NCBI GenBank assembly: GCA_963999645.1
Contig: CAXEUY010000003.1
Span: forward strand, 75,183 to 139,182
Length of the DNA: 64,000 bases
Source: MedAcidi-G1 sp002294285
GTDB taxonomy: Bacteria > Actinomycetota > Acidimicrobiia > Acidimicrobiales > MedAcidi-G1
Direction of reading: 5' to 3'
Under the pieces are notes generated by a model. It saw only the letters and a list, made by a program, of their open reading frames with translations. It was not told the origin of the DNA and did no database searches. The number at the start of each line of letters is the position of its first letter. Position 1 is the stretch's first letter. The position numbers and the translations under genes were made by a program. Positions 1-8,271 of this stretch are shown one piece after another.

Positions 1-1608
1 TCCAACCCTACAGGGCACGCATTGCCCACACGATTCATCACGGAAAAACTCAGCTATTCTGTGAACGGTTTTAGTCAGTTCATCTTTATCACTGAAAGCC
101 ATTATTACTCCTGAACCCAGCGCGACTCCAGCTTCGCGCGTGTCTTCAAATGTGAGAGGCAGATTGACTGATTCTGGTGAAACGAAATTGCCAGCAGCTC
201 CACCAAGGAGAATTGCCCTGAGATTGCCAGATCCTGAAAATCCGCCAGCAGCATCTATTATTTCACCAAGAGTTGCACCAAATTCGAATTCATATATACC
301 TGGGAAAGCGACTCTTCCGCTTAAACAAAAAAGTCTAGTTCCCGAAGACTGATCGGTTCCCTCGCTGGCAAAAGCTTTTCCACCATTCAAGATAATTCGA
401 GGGATGTTTGCCAGAGTCTCAACGTTGTTAACAACAGTTGGTTCATTGAACAAACCGTGTGTAGTGGGGAAAGGTGGTTTATTTCGTGGTTCGCCTCGAA
501 AACCTTCTATTGAGTTGAATAGTGCTGTCTCCTCACCACAGATATAAGCACCTGCACCGCTTCTTAGTTCGATTTCGAAGTTTCTTCCGGAGTTCAAAAT
601 ATTGTTTCCAAGAAATCCAGCATCTCGAGCGGTTTCTATTGCTTTTGATAAACGTCGTTTAGCTAACGGATATTCGCCGCGTATATAAATCCAACCTTTT
701 TCTGCTCCTATTGCAAGACCAGCGATAGTGATTGATTCGACTAAAGCAAAAGGGTCATTTTCCATCAGAACCCGATCTTTAAAAGTGCCTGGTTCAGATT
801 CGTCAGCATTGCAAACCAAATGATGCGGTTTTCCATGTTGGTCAGCTACAGCTTTCCATTTAACCCCGGTAGGGAAAGCAGCTCCACCTCTACCTCTTAG
901 ACCTGAAGTTGAAACTTCTTCGATAATCTGCTCATCGCCTATCTCAAGTGCTTTTTCAAGAGCTTTGTAACCTCCATGCAACTGGTAATCCTCTAGGCTT
1001 TCAGGGTCAACAACTCCGACTCGAGATAGAAGACGTAGTTCATCTGATCCAGCTTGTGGCAACTTTATCGATGCTTCCTCATAATTTCCATCTAGCAATT
1101 CTGAGGCTTCAAGTGGATCTACATTACATAAAACAGTGTCCTGTGCTGCGACTTTTTGGATGAATACAGCGGGTCCACGTTCACACTGACCCAAGCAAGG
1201 GCTAGGTTTAGTCTCATAGCCTTCCTTTTTTAGAGTGTCCAAGACTTCATTAGCGCCGCTAATACTGCAGGCAATGTCATCACATACATGTAGTATCTGA
1301 TCACCACTTGGAGGTTCAGATGAGAATAGATGGTAGAAAGTGGCAACACCATAAGCTTCAGCTGGCGGAACTTCAAGAACGCGACATGCATAGTCAAGGC
1401 CTCCAGGGCTAATCCAACCTGAAGCATGTTGAAGAGCATGAAGTGCAGGAAGAAGAAGATGCCGACGTTCTTGTGTTCTTAGTTGACCTGCGTAAACAAG
1501 ACGCTCCGTCACCTCTATGGTTGCTGGACCATAAGATTCAATAGCCTCATCGACAGATTTTTTTTCATCATCAGTCGGCAGTGAATCACCAAATTTTATG
1601 TCAGGCAT
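1..1608 (-). CDS. Formate dehydrogenase NADH-binding subunit, NuoE/NuoF fusion (3' end outside window)
   Basis: Electron-output subunit of an NAD-dependent formate dehydrogenase: it should take electrons from FdhA through Fe-S clusters to FMN and NAD+. Translating the minus strand from the ATG at 1608 gives 536 codons open to the window edge. Residues about 30-165 are NuoE-like with the 2Fe-2S pattern CDDIAC (C109, C114) and CLGQC (C138, C142). Residues about 200 onward are NuoF-like: FMN/NADH motif GLRGRGGAAFPTG (237-249), NADESEPGTFKDR, GAGAYICGEETAL (351-363), and the first three cysteines of the 4Fe-4S site in SCGQCVPCR at the edge. The fourth cysteine must lie outside. The start overlaps the fdhA stop by 8 nt, so the two are translationally coupled. 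Family known from fused beta subunits of FDH1-type enzymes. A true complex I NuoF is less likely because NuoE is fused and fdhA is adjacent. Confidence 0.9.
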   Translation of the reverse strand, partial: MPDIKFGDSLPTDDEKKSVDEAIESYGPATIEVTERLVYAGQLRTQERRHLLLPALHALQHASGWISPGGLDYACRVLEVPPAEAYGVATFYHLFSSEPPSGDQILHVCDDIACSISGANEVLDTLKKEGYETKPSPCLGQCERGPAVFIQKVAAQDTVLCNVDPLEASELLDGNYEEASIKLPQAGSDELRLLSRVGVVDPESLEDYQLHGGYKALEKALEIGDEQIIEEVSTSGLRGRGGAAFPTGVKWKAVADQHGKPHHLVCNADESEPGTFKDRVLMENDPFALVESITIAGLAIGAEKGWIYIRGEYPLAKRRLSKAIETARDAGFLGNNILNSGRNFEIELRSGAGAYICGEETALFNSIEGFRGEPRNKPPFPTTHGLFNEPTVVNNVETLANIPRIILNGGKAFASEGTDQSSGTRLFCLSGRVAFPGIYEFEFGATLGEIIDAAGGFSGSGNLRAILLGGAAGNFVSPESVNLPLTFEDTREAGVALGSGVIMAFSDKDELTKTVHRIAEFFRDESCGQCVPCRVG

Positions 1609-3493
1609 CGACCAATTTTTCTACTCGGATAGCAGCTGCTTTAAACTCAGCAGTGCCGGATTTGGGATCATAAGCACTATTTGTTAATTGATTAACATCT
1701 GCCAGTTCAGGGAAATGAAAGGTCGTAAAAGCCAGACCTACCGGCAGCGACGAATCAATTTTTACAGTCATTTCAATACTTCCACGGCGAGATGAAACCA
1801 AAACTCTTTCGCCAGATCGTATTCCAAGTTTTTCTGCGTCGTTACTGGAAAGGTCAAGCGTTTCTCCACTGCGAATAGGGGAGCCGTATTCGCTGGTTTG
1901 AACACCTGTATTGTACGAATCCAGAGCTCTACCTGTTGTTAATCTCAGAGGATAATTATCATCCAATGATTCAACTGGAGGTTGGTCATCGACACATGAA
2001 AATGGAGCAAGTCGACCTTCAGCGGGCTGTTTCCAAAGTCGTTCATGAAGGAAAGGACTCCCTGGGTGGTTTTCGTCCGGACATGGCCATTGTATTCCTC
2101 CTTCGTTTTCGATTCTTTCCCATGACATCCCAGCATGCATTGGTGAGACAGTGCGTAATTCTTCCCAAAGGTCTCTAGCGGTAGGTCTACCCCAGCTGTC
2201 ATCACCCAGATATTTTGCCAGATCTGAGATAATGTCGATTTCCTGACGAGCCTCACCTGGTGGTTTAATTGCTGCTCGAGTGCGTTGAACGCGACGTTCA
2301 CTGTTTGTGACAGTTCCATCTGACTCAGCCCACCCCAACGCTGCGGGTAAAACCACGTCAGCCATTTCTGCTGTACGGGTCAGAAATACGTCTTGCACTA
2401 CAAGAACTTCGAGCCCTTCCAGTGCCTCACGAGCGTGATTGACATCAGCATCTGAATCTGCTGGGTTTTCACCGATGACATACAATGCTTTGAGTTCGCT
2501 TCGACTCATTGCATTAAACATGTCTGTTAGGTGCCATCCTGGATCAGGTGGTATTTTAGAACCCCAAACATTTTCAAACTTGCTTCTAATATTCTCATCA
2601 ATTAGATCTTGGAATCCAGCTAGTTTGTTAGGTAACGCTCCCATATCGCCACCACCTTGGACATTGTTTTGTCCTCGAAGTGGAACTAAACCTGAACCCC
2701 AACGACCTACATGACCAGTTAAAATAGCCAGATTGCATAATGCAAGGACGTTGTCAACAGCTGTGTGATGTTCGGTGATACCTAAAGTCCACATAATCTG
2801 GGCTTTCTCGGCAGTAGCGTATCCGTGAGCTAAGTCACGTATTGCTTCAGTTGGGACCCCTGTTATTTCAGAAGTTCTTTCTAGTGTCCATGGTTCAATG
2901 TGAGTAATGAAGTCATCAAAACCTGTTGTTGCATTATTTATGAAATCTTTGTTCTCAAGCCCAGCATCAATTATTTCACGTGCCAGTCCGTTGGCTAGAG
3001 CTATGTCACTACCTACGTTTATTCCCAGCCAAACATCAGCAAATTTTGCTGAGTCTGTCCTTCTTGGATCGACAGCCCACATTCGAGCACCATTTGAAAG
3101 CCCTTTCAATAGGTGGTGGAAAAAAATAGGATGGGCAGCTCTCGCGTTTGAACCCCAAAGAACGATTGCATCTGCCTCTTCAACCTCCCGATATGAGGAG
3201 GTTCCTCCTCCTGCTCCAAATACTGTCGCCAGACCGACGACGCTAGGCGCATGTCAAGTTCGATTACAACTATCTATGTTGTTAGATCCAATTACTGTTC
3301 GAGCGAATTTTTGTGCAGCATAGTTAACTTCATTTGTTGTTTTAGAGCAACTGAACATGCCAAAAGCTTTAGCCCCGTGTAAATCAACGACAGATTTAAA
3401 ACCTTCAGCAGCTTTACCAAGTGCTTCTTCCCAAGTCGCCTCACGAAGTTTTCCATTTTCTTTAACCATTGGCACAGTAAGACGTTCGGTCAT
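1601..3493 (-). CDS. fdhA: Formate dehydrogenase catalytic subunit, selenocysteine-containing (UGA at 3254-3256)
   Basis: Oxidises formate to CO2 at a Mo/W-bis-MGD centre. An ordinary ORF scan splits it into 79 and 502 residues in the same frame, separated only by one TGA at 3254-3256. Read through, it is 630 residues with residue 80 as Sec. The context NNIDSCNRT-U-HAPSVVGLA matches the Sec-His active site of FdhF-type enzymes. The active-site Arg lies in the conserved LRGQNNVQGGGDMGALP. The MGD-binding C-terminal domain includes TGRALDSYNTGVQT. A SECIS-like hairpin follows the UGA. Oddity: the protein starts at MTERLTVPMVKENGK, about 60 residues later than usual, so the N-terminal 4Fe-4S domain (CxxCxxxC) is absent. 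An in-frame stop lies just upstream and the preceding gene ends 37 nt away. The missing Fe-S module may be a separate subunit outside the window (inference). Last but one gene of the carnitine/FDH run. Confidence 0.9.
3225..3256 (-). promoter_or_regulatory. Bacterial SECIS-like hairpin after the fdhA UGA codon
   Basis: Reading the minus strand, the UGA (3256-3254) is followed by 12 nt and then GTCGTC-GGTCT-GGCGAC (3241-3225). This is a 6-bp stem (five Watson-Crick pairs and one G-U) closed by a GGUCU loop. The E. coli fdhF SECIS has a GGUC apical loop at almost the same distance (about 18-19 nt) from its UGA. The element would recruit SelB with Sec-tRNA. Position, stem and loop are seen in the sequence; the function is by analogy. 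selA, selB, selC and selD are not in this window. Confidence 0.8.
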
Positions 3494-3530
3494 AGTTTCC
3501 CAATCTCAATCGATTTAATATTCTTAATTA

Positions 3531-4715
3531 TTACTCATTCGAAGACGAATTGATTATTTTTTGCCTATTTCTTCGATCGATCATTCGAATCGAAGACCAA
3601 AGTTCATCACGCTCTATGTAACAGCCACAAAAATGTCTTTCTCCTTTTGAAGGGTCAAAAGAATTTCTAGCATGCAGCACTCTTCGATTGTCAAAAATGA
3701 GGCATTCTCCCTGATTTAGACGAAAACTTAACTTGAATCGATCTTCCTGATTAAGCGTCTCAAATAATTTATACGCCTTGTACATGGGTTCTACTAGATC
3801 AAAATCAACTTGAAGAGGAACACGCAGAAAATTGCCAACTCTTACTTCATTAATCTCTCCGTCAAGTCCTACATTGATCATTGGAGCCCTCCAACGATAA
3901 TCACTAACAGTGCTCCGATTTCCAAAGTCCCATGGGATAGTAGTAAGCAAGTCAAAAGCTTCCGGATGATTTAGGCGAATTTCCTCTGCTACACGAAATC
4001 CATCAACCAAAATAGACTCTCCTCCCTTTACAGAGTTTTTCAAACAATGAAGTAGTTGAAGTCCTGGCTGGTACTCGCGTGTAGGCAGGTCTGTGTGGGG
4101 AGGGAGTTCAATTTCTGTATAGGCAGCTGTATCTGGTCCATTTTTTGCTTCGACATTAAAGAAAAGGCCAAAATTGGTCTCTCTAACTACACCTATACGT
4201 TCCGTAATCCTGATTAAACCATCTTTCGAAGGATCGACATTTTGTGTAATAGAACAACCATCTTCAACAAGTGAAAAAAGCCACTCTCTCTCAGTTTCTG
4301 TTTTAGAAATAATTTCATCCCAGTTGAAACGTTTTGGTTCTTTTCTTGTTTTTGAGTCCCAAGCGATTGCCTTCGGTGTGAATCTATTAGAGGCATCCAG
4401 AAAACAGTTGGCTCTAAGCCAACCGGGGTGGAAATGGCTTATATGTGAATCTTTTGACCAGACAACCTGAAGAAAACCTTCTTCAGAAGTAGATATTGAA
4501 CTAATAAACTCGTCATCGGCGATTGAAGCCACATTAAATAAAGGTTCCATTGTGTCGGGATGGACACAACAAGGACAGTTATCTCTCAACCAAAGAAAAT
4601 TAAATTTGCTCTGATGCCCGTCACTCCATTCGATTTCGACTTTTTCTCCATCAGTAGAAGAAAAAGAAATGGAGTGTTCCGCCGGGTAAAAATCAAAATC
4701 TCCTGTTTCATTCAC
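3531..4715 (-). CDS. Gamma-butyrobetaine dioxygenase-like 2-oxoglutarate/Fe(II) oxygenase
   Basis: Predicted to hydroxylate gamma-butyrobetaine to L-carnitine using O2, 2-oxoglutarate and Fe(II). 394 residues from the GTG at 4715, close to the family length of about 390. The N-terminal domain carries the Cys-rich zinc site RDNCPCCVHPDT (about 44-55) with HFHPGWLR further on. The TauD-type domain has the iron ligands H207 and D209 (PPHTDLPTREYQPGLQLLHC) and the distal H348 in RRVLHARNSF. An ATG at 4796 would extend the frame 89 nt into the upstream gene; the GTG gives an 8-nt stop/start overlap (GTGAATGA) and is preferred. It lies between carnitine dehydrogenase and fdhA on the same strand, which supports betaine/carnitine catabolism. 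Trimethyllysine dioxygenase is the alternative within the family but is unlikely in a bacterium. Confidence 0.87.
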   Translation of the reverse strand: MNETGDFDFYPAEHSISFSSTDGEKVEIEWSDGHQSKFNFLWLRDNCPCCVHPDTMEPLFNVASIADDEFISSISTSEEGFLQVVWSKDSHISHFHPGWLRANCFLDASNRFTPKAIAWDSKTRKEPKRFNWDEIISKTETEREWLFSLVEDGCSITQNVDPSKDGLIRITERIGVVRETNFGLFFNVEAKNGPDTAAYTEIELPPHTDLPTREYQPGLQLLHCLKNSVKGGESILVDGFRVAEEIRLNHPEAFDLLTTIPWDFGNRSTVSDYRWRAPMINVGLDGEINEVRVGNFLRVPLQVDFDLVEPMYKAYKLFETLNQEDRFKLSFRLNQGECLIFDNRRVLHARNSFDPSKGERHFCGCYIERDELWSSIRMIDRRNRQKIINSSSNE

Positions 4716-5667
4716 AATTCTGTTCTTTCTCAGAGAATTCGTTACCCAGATCTTTAAGCGTTTTGAGAATGGCCGTAAGCCCTCTGTCGCGTTCAAGCAC
4801 TAAATCAGCTATAGATCTGCCTGCAGCTTCTTCGATACATCCATCCACAACAGCATTTCTAAGTGATTGGGTTAATTCCGGGGCTTCCAACCTAGTCCAC
4901 GGTGATTTTAAAGAGGGTCCAAAATGGTCGAGCATGTGAGCCATACCTCCCTCACCGCCTGCTAGATGGAATGTAAGCATGGGTCCCATGAGAGCCCAAC
5001 GCAGACCAGGTCCCGCTGTTATAGAAAGGTCCAGTTGTTCTACAGTTGCCTCACCGTTGGCCACCATGTGAAGGGCTTCACGCCACATCGCCTCTTGAAG
5101 CCGATCTGCTATAAATCCATCTACTTCTTTTTCGAGACGTAACACCACTTTGCCGGAATCTTTATAGAGACTTTCAGCAGTGTTCAAAGCTTCAATTGAT
5201 GTTTTAGGTCCAGCCACAAGTTCAACTAATGGAAGTAGGTAGACAGGGTTAAATGGGTGACCTACAACAATGCGCTCAGGTGCAATTTCACAATCTGAAC
5301 TAAGGTCACTGACCAAGTAGCCTGAGGTTGATGATGCTATTACACATTCAGCATCGCAAGCCTTGTCAATAGTCGAAAGAAGTTCTTGTTTCAACTCGAG
5401 ACGCTCAGGTGAACTCTCTTGGACGAGCGAACAACTCTCAACAGCTTCTTCAATTCTCCCATGGAAAAACACAAGATCAGGGGAAGCGTTTTCACCTAGA
5501 CCCAGTCTCTCCATGGATGGCCAAGCTTGCTCGATTGTTCTTTTTAACAAATCTTCGGATTTAGGATCGGGGTCCCATGCGTGGACCTCAATGCCTTGTC
5601 CAGCGAAATGTGTAGCCCAACCGCAACCTATTACACCCATTCCAATGCATGCGACTGATTTATTCAT
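4708..5667 (-). CDS. L-carnitine dehydrogenase (3-hydroxyacyl-CoA dehydrogenase family)
   Basis: Predicted to oxidise L-carnitine to 3-dehydrocarnitine with NAD+. 319 residues. The N-terminal Rossmann fold has GMGVIGCGWA (9-18), with the dinucleotide-binding acidic residue in HAWDPDP. The family signatures SSTSGYLVSDL and GHPFNPVYLLPLVEL are present. The C-terminal helical domain includes GPGLRWALMGPMLTFHLAGG, typical of carnitine dehydrogenases. The length fits the short single-domain carnitine dehydrogenases rather than fatty-acid oxidation enzymes. It starts 24 nt after the BKACE gene and overlaps the dioxygenase start by 8 nt, so the three look like one transcript. A 3-hydroxybutyryl-CoA dehydrogenase is the alternative, but the flanking genes favour carnitine. 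Confidence 0.85.
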   Translation of the reverse strand: MNKSVACIGMGVIGCGWATHFAGQGIEVHAWDPDPKSEDLLKRTIEQAWPSMERLGLGENASPDLVFFHGRIEEAVESCSLVQESSPERLELKQELLSTIDKACDAECVIASSTSGYLVSDLSSDCEIAPERIVVGHPFNPVYLLPLVELVAGPKTSIEALNTAESLYKDSGKVVLRLEKEVDGFIADRLQEAMWREALHMVANGEATVEQLDLSITAGPGLRWALMGPMLTFHLAGGEGGMAHMLDHFGPSLKSPWTRLEAPELTQSLRNAVVDGCIEEAAGRSIADLVLERDRGLTAILKTLKDLGNEFSEKEQNCE

Positions 5668-5691
5668 CTGATGTCTCTACAAAATCTAATC

Positions 5692-6573
5692 TCATTTAAG
5701 TTTCAGGGTTTCTCTAGCTTCATCGGGCGACTGAACTGAAGCTCCCATCAGCTCGATTATCTTCACGGCTTTATTAACTAAATCCGCATTAGAAGCCAAA
5801 ACACCTTTTTCCAAGTACAAATTGTCTTCTAGGCCGACTCTGACATGACCTCCGAGCATTACGGACTGGGCGACCATAGGCATTTGCATTGCTCCCAGAC
5901 CAAAAGAGGTAAATTCTGCTTCTGCGGGCAATCTATTTACCATTGCGTTAAGAATTCCTATATCCATAGGTGTTCCATAAGGGATTGACAAGCAGAGCTG
6001 GATCCAGAACGGAGGGTCGATTAGACCTTCTTCAATCATCGTTTCCGCGAACCAGAGGTTTCCGGTATCGAAAACTTCAAGTTCAGGCCGTACACCCAAA
6101 CTTCTAACTTTTTGAGTCATTTCTCTTAACATCTCTGGAGTCGAAATATAAACCTCATTTGAATCACCGAAATTGAGTGAACCGCAGTCTAAAGAACAAA
6201 TCTCAGGTTTTATTCTCTCTACGTGTTTAAGTCTTTCTTCAGCTCCTACAAGGTCAGTACCTTCTCCGAAATCCATGGGGCTTTCGTCAGGTCCAATAAC
6301 CAAATCTCCGCCCATTCCAGCAGTGAGATTTATTATGACCTGAGTATCTTTTTGTCTTATTCTGTCAACAACTTCTTCGTAATAGTCCGGATTTCGTGAA
6401 CCCTTTCCAGTGTTTGGATCCCTAACATGACAATGGACTATCGCGGCACCAGCTTTAGCTGCTTCGATAGCTGAATCTGCGATTTCTTGTGGGGTAACTG
6501 GCACTTGTTCGCTTTTATCAGTTGTTTCTCCCGCTCCAGTTACAGCGCATGTGATTATTACATTCCTGTTCAT
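5692..6573 (-). CDS. BKACE family beta-keto acid cleavage enzyme, probably 3-dehydrocarnitine:acetyl-CoA cleaving
   Basis: DUF849/BKACE enzymes condense a beta-keto acid with acetyl-CoA and release acetoacetyl-CoA plus a shortened product; with dehydrocarnitine the product is glycine betaine. 293 residues from the ATG at 6573, chosen because a GAGGGGGTGGT ribosome site lies just upstream (a longer frame to 6600 exists). Visible motifs are VTGAGETT near the N-terminus, the zinc ligands in AIVHCHVRDP (H47, H49), NLTAG, and LEVFDTGNLWFAE in the barrel. First gene of the minus-strand run followed by carnitine dehydrogenase and gamma-butyrobetaine dioxygenase, which is the basis for the substrate assignment. 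Other BKACE members use different beta-keto acids, so the exact substrate is inferred from context. Confidence 0.85.
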   Translation of the reverse strand: MNRNVIITCAVTGAGETTDKSEQVPVTPQEIADSAIEAAKAGAAIVHCHVRDPNTGKGSRNPDYYEEVVDRIRQKDTQVIINLTAGMGGDLVIGPDESPMDFGEGTDLVGAEERLKHVERIKPEICSLDCGSLNFGDSNEVYISTPEMLREMTQKVRSLGVRPELEVFDTGNLWFAETMIEEGLIDPPFWIQLCLSIPYGTPMDIGILNAMVNRLPAEAEFTSFGLGAMQMPMVAQSVMLGGHVRVGLEDNLYLEKGVLASNADLVNKAVKIIELMGASVQSPDEARETLKLK

Positions 6574-6727
6574 ACCACCCCCTCTAGTTTTAAAAATCAA
6601 AACCTAGCAATTTTCAAGAGATTAGCCCGTGAGCATGATTTTTGTTTATCAAAGCAATGTAAAAAGTGATTTTCTGACTGTTTTGACAATAGTGTTATCA
6701 ATGAAATGCCATGTATTTGGAGGAAAA
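6574..6727. promoter_or_regulatory. Divergent intergenic region between the carnitine/FDH run and fdhD
   Basis: 154 bp between two divergent genes, so it must hold the promoters for both. A TTGACA hexamer is at 6683-6688 facing fdhD, but no well-spaced -10 box follows it. The fdhD ribosome site GGAGG is at 6719-6723. No clear operator palindrome was seen. Confidence 0.35.
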
Positions 6728-7513
6728 ATGACCACTCGTGGCCGAACAGCGAAGGTTTTTACCGAGAGAATAGAAGCTGGAGAAAGTTATCGGGTGCCAG
6801 ACGAAGTGATTGTCGAGGAACCAATTTCTATTCGTTTGGACGGAGAACTCGTAGGTACGACCATGAGGACTCCGGGAAATGATTTTGAACTTGCAGTGGG
6901 CTTTTGTTTTACTGAAGGACTTCTTCAGGAAACGCAAGTCAAATCGATTCGATATTGTGGAAACTCAAGTGCTTTAGAGGCAGAATTCAACGATGTAACC
7001 GTAGATACAGATGGTCTTGCGCCAAAGCCAGTAGCAAGACTGGGTCCTGCATCGTCATCATGTGGAATTTGTGGAGTTGAAGCTATAGAGAATCTTCTGA
7101 AGTTTTTAAAACCTTTGGAGCCAGAACCATTTGGTATAGAAACCCTTACTTCAGTTGCTGAAGGTATACAGACAGAGCAAGATCTATTTTGTGCCACCGG
7201 AGCTGTTCACGCAGCGATGGCTTTTGACCGCTCTGGGAAAAGTGTTGCAATGCGGGAGGATATAGGCAGACATAATGCGGTTGATAAAATTGTGGGGTAT
7301 CTGCATCTAGAAGATCTCCTGCCGGCAAATAACCTAGGTCTATGGGTAAGTGGTAGAGCATCCTTTGAGATGGTTCAGAAAGCATGGGCCGCAGGTTTTG
7401 CTTGTTTAATTGCTGTAAGCGGACCATCGGCACTTGCTATTGATACTGCTAAAGCGGCTGGATTGCAACTGGGTGGTTTCGCCCGTGGGAATAGGATCAA
7501 TCTCTATTCTTAG
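6728..7513 (+). CDS. fdhD: FdhD, sulfurtransferase for formate dehydrogenase maturation
   Basis: FdhD transfers sulfur from IscS-bound persulfide to the bis-MGD cofactor and is required for active formate dehydrogenases. 261 residues from the ATG at 6728, chosen because TTTGGAGGAAAA gives a strong ribosome site; the frame is open back to 6629 without support. Motifs: EEPISIRLDG, RTPGNDFELAVGF, the catalytic CGICG pair (C112, C115), GAVHAAMAF, REDIGRHNAVDKI, SGRASFEMVQKA and the C-terminal GGFARGNRINLY. It is divergent from the FDH genes, as expected for their dedicated maturation factor. An inverted repeat spans its stop codon and the following hemQ start. Confidence 0.95.
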   Translation: MTTRGRTAKVFTERIEAGESYRVPDEVIVEEPISIRLDGELVGTTMRTPGNDFELAVGFCFTEGLLQETQVKSIRYCGNSSALEAEFNDVTVDTDGLAPKPVARLGPASSSCGICGVEAIENLLKFLKPLEPEPFGIETLTSVAEGIQTEQDLFCATGAVHAAMAFDRSGKSVAMREDIGRHNAVDKIVGYLHLEDLLPANNLGLWVSGRASFEMVQKAWAAGFACLIAVSGPSALAIDTAKAAGLQLGGFARGNRINLYS

Positions 7514-7548
7514 AGTTAGAAGCTTAAGCTTTCCGTAGACTCTAAGAA
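7507..7548. promoter_or_regulatory. 10-bp inverted repeat spanning the fdhD stop and hemQ start
   Basis: TTCTTAGAGT (7507-7516) is the exact reverse complement of ACTCTAAGAA (7539-7548). Between them sits a second palindrome, AAGCTTAAGCTT. The left arm contains the fdhD TAG and the right arm ends on the A of the hemQ ATG. It could act as a terminator of fdhD or as an RNA fold that hides the hemQ start; there is no T-run, so neither is certain. Confidence 0.45.
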
Positions 7549-8231
7549 TGAACTTGCCAGCAAAGCCATCAGAAGGATTAGGTGTACTGCATCTTTTTTG
7601 CAAGTTTCAAAACCAAGTAGATTCTGTCAAAGTTAAAAAAACGATCACTGATTCACTCAGTGAAGGCTTGCAGGTTGTTGTAGTAGCAATGTTAGGTCAT
7701 AAAGCAGATCTGGCGCTGATGGTTTTAGGAGAGGATCTTTGGGATCTACGTGACTTTCAAAGCTCGATAGATTCTGCCGGTTTAGAAATTGTAGATAGCT
7801 ATTTCTCATTAACTGAAATTTCTGAGTATGCAACAGGTGTTCCAGAGGAGATGAAGCAAACACGTCTTTATCCAGATTTACCCCCTGAGAACAAGACAGC
7901 CTGGTGTTTTTACCCTATGTCAAAACGTCGTGACCCTGAAGCAAATTGGTACACACTCCCTTACGACGAACGGTCAGCTCAGATGCATGAACATGGACGT
8001 TCTGGAAGAAATTTTGCTGGTCGTGTTCTGCAAGTAGTTACTGGATCCACTGGTGTCGATGATTATGAATGGGGAGTGACTTTGTTCGCGGAACGTCCTG
8101 ATGATCTAAAAGAAGTTGTCTACACGATGAGGTTTGACGAGGCTTCTGCAATTTACGCTGATTTTGGCCCTTTTTACACAGGAATGGTGTGTGAAATAGA
8201 CACTGCCTTAGAGCATTTAGCGAATCGGTAA
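7548..8231 (+). CDS. hemQ: Coproheme decarboxylase HemQ/ChdC (chlorite dismutase-like)
   Basis: Last step of the coproporphyrin-dependent heme route of Actinobacteria and Firmicutes: peroxide-dependent decarboxylation of coproheme to heme b. 227 residues, the usual length. The core has YPMSKRR, NWYTLPYDERSAQM (the Tyr in WYxLP is the usual radical site) and HEHGRSGRNFAGRVLQVV with the proximal heme His. EWGVTLFAERPDDLKEVVYTMRFDEASA matches the C-terminal half. Start taken at the ATG 7548; no ribosome site is visible and an inverted repeat covers the start. hemE and hemY are about 24 kb away on the other strand, consistent with the same pathway. Confidence 0.9.
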   Translation: MNLPAKPSEGLGVLHLFCKFQNQVDSVKVKKTITDSLSEGLQVVVVAMLGHKADLALMVLGEDLWDLRDFQSSIDSAGLEIVDSYFSLTEISEYATGVPEEMKQTRLYPDLPPENKTAWCFYPMSKRRDPEANWYTLPYDERSAQMHEHGRSGRNFAGRVLQVVTGSTGVDDYEWGVTLFAERPDDLKEVVYTMRFDEASAIYADFGPFYTGMVCEIDTALEHLANR

Positions 8232-8271
8232 AAAAAGAACCTGTTTTGAAATTGATTGTTGATATTTGAGA

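Noticed and set aside
1601..3109. fdhA as a pseudogene truncated by a stop codon
   Set aside because: The only stop is at the Sec position with a matching SECIS hairpin, and the rest of the gene is intact, with fdhD and the partner subunit present.
3254..3493. A separate 79-residue protein upstream of fdhA
   Set aside because: Same frame as fdhA, ends at the Sec TGA, and its sequence is the N-terminal part of formate dehydrogenase alpha subunits.
6683..6688. Sigma70-type promoter for fdhD from a TTGACA box
   Set aside because: No acceptable -10 hexamer at 16-18 nt; kept only as a remark in the intergenic entry.
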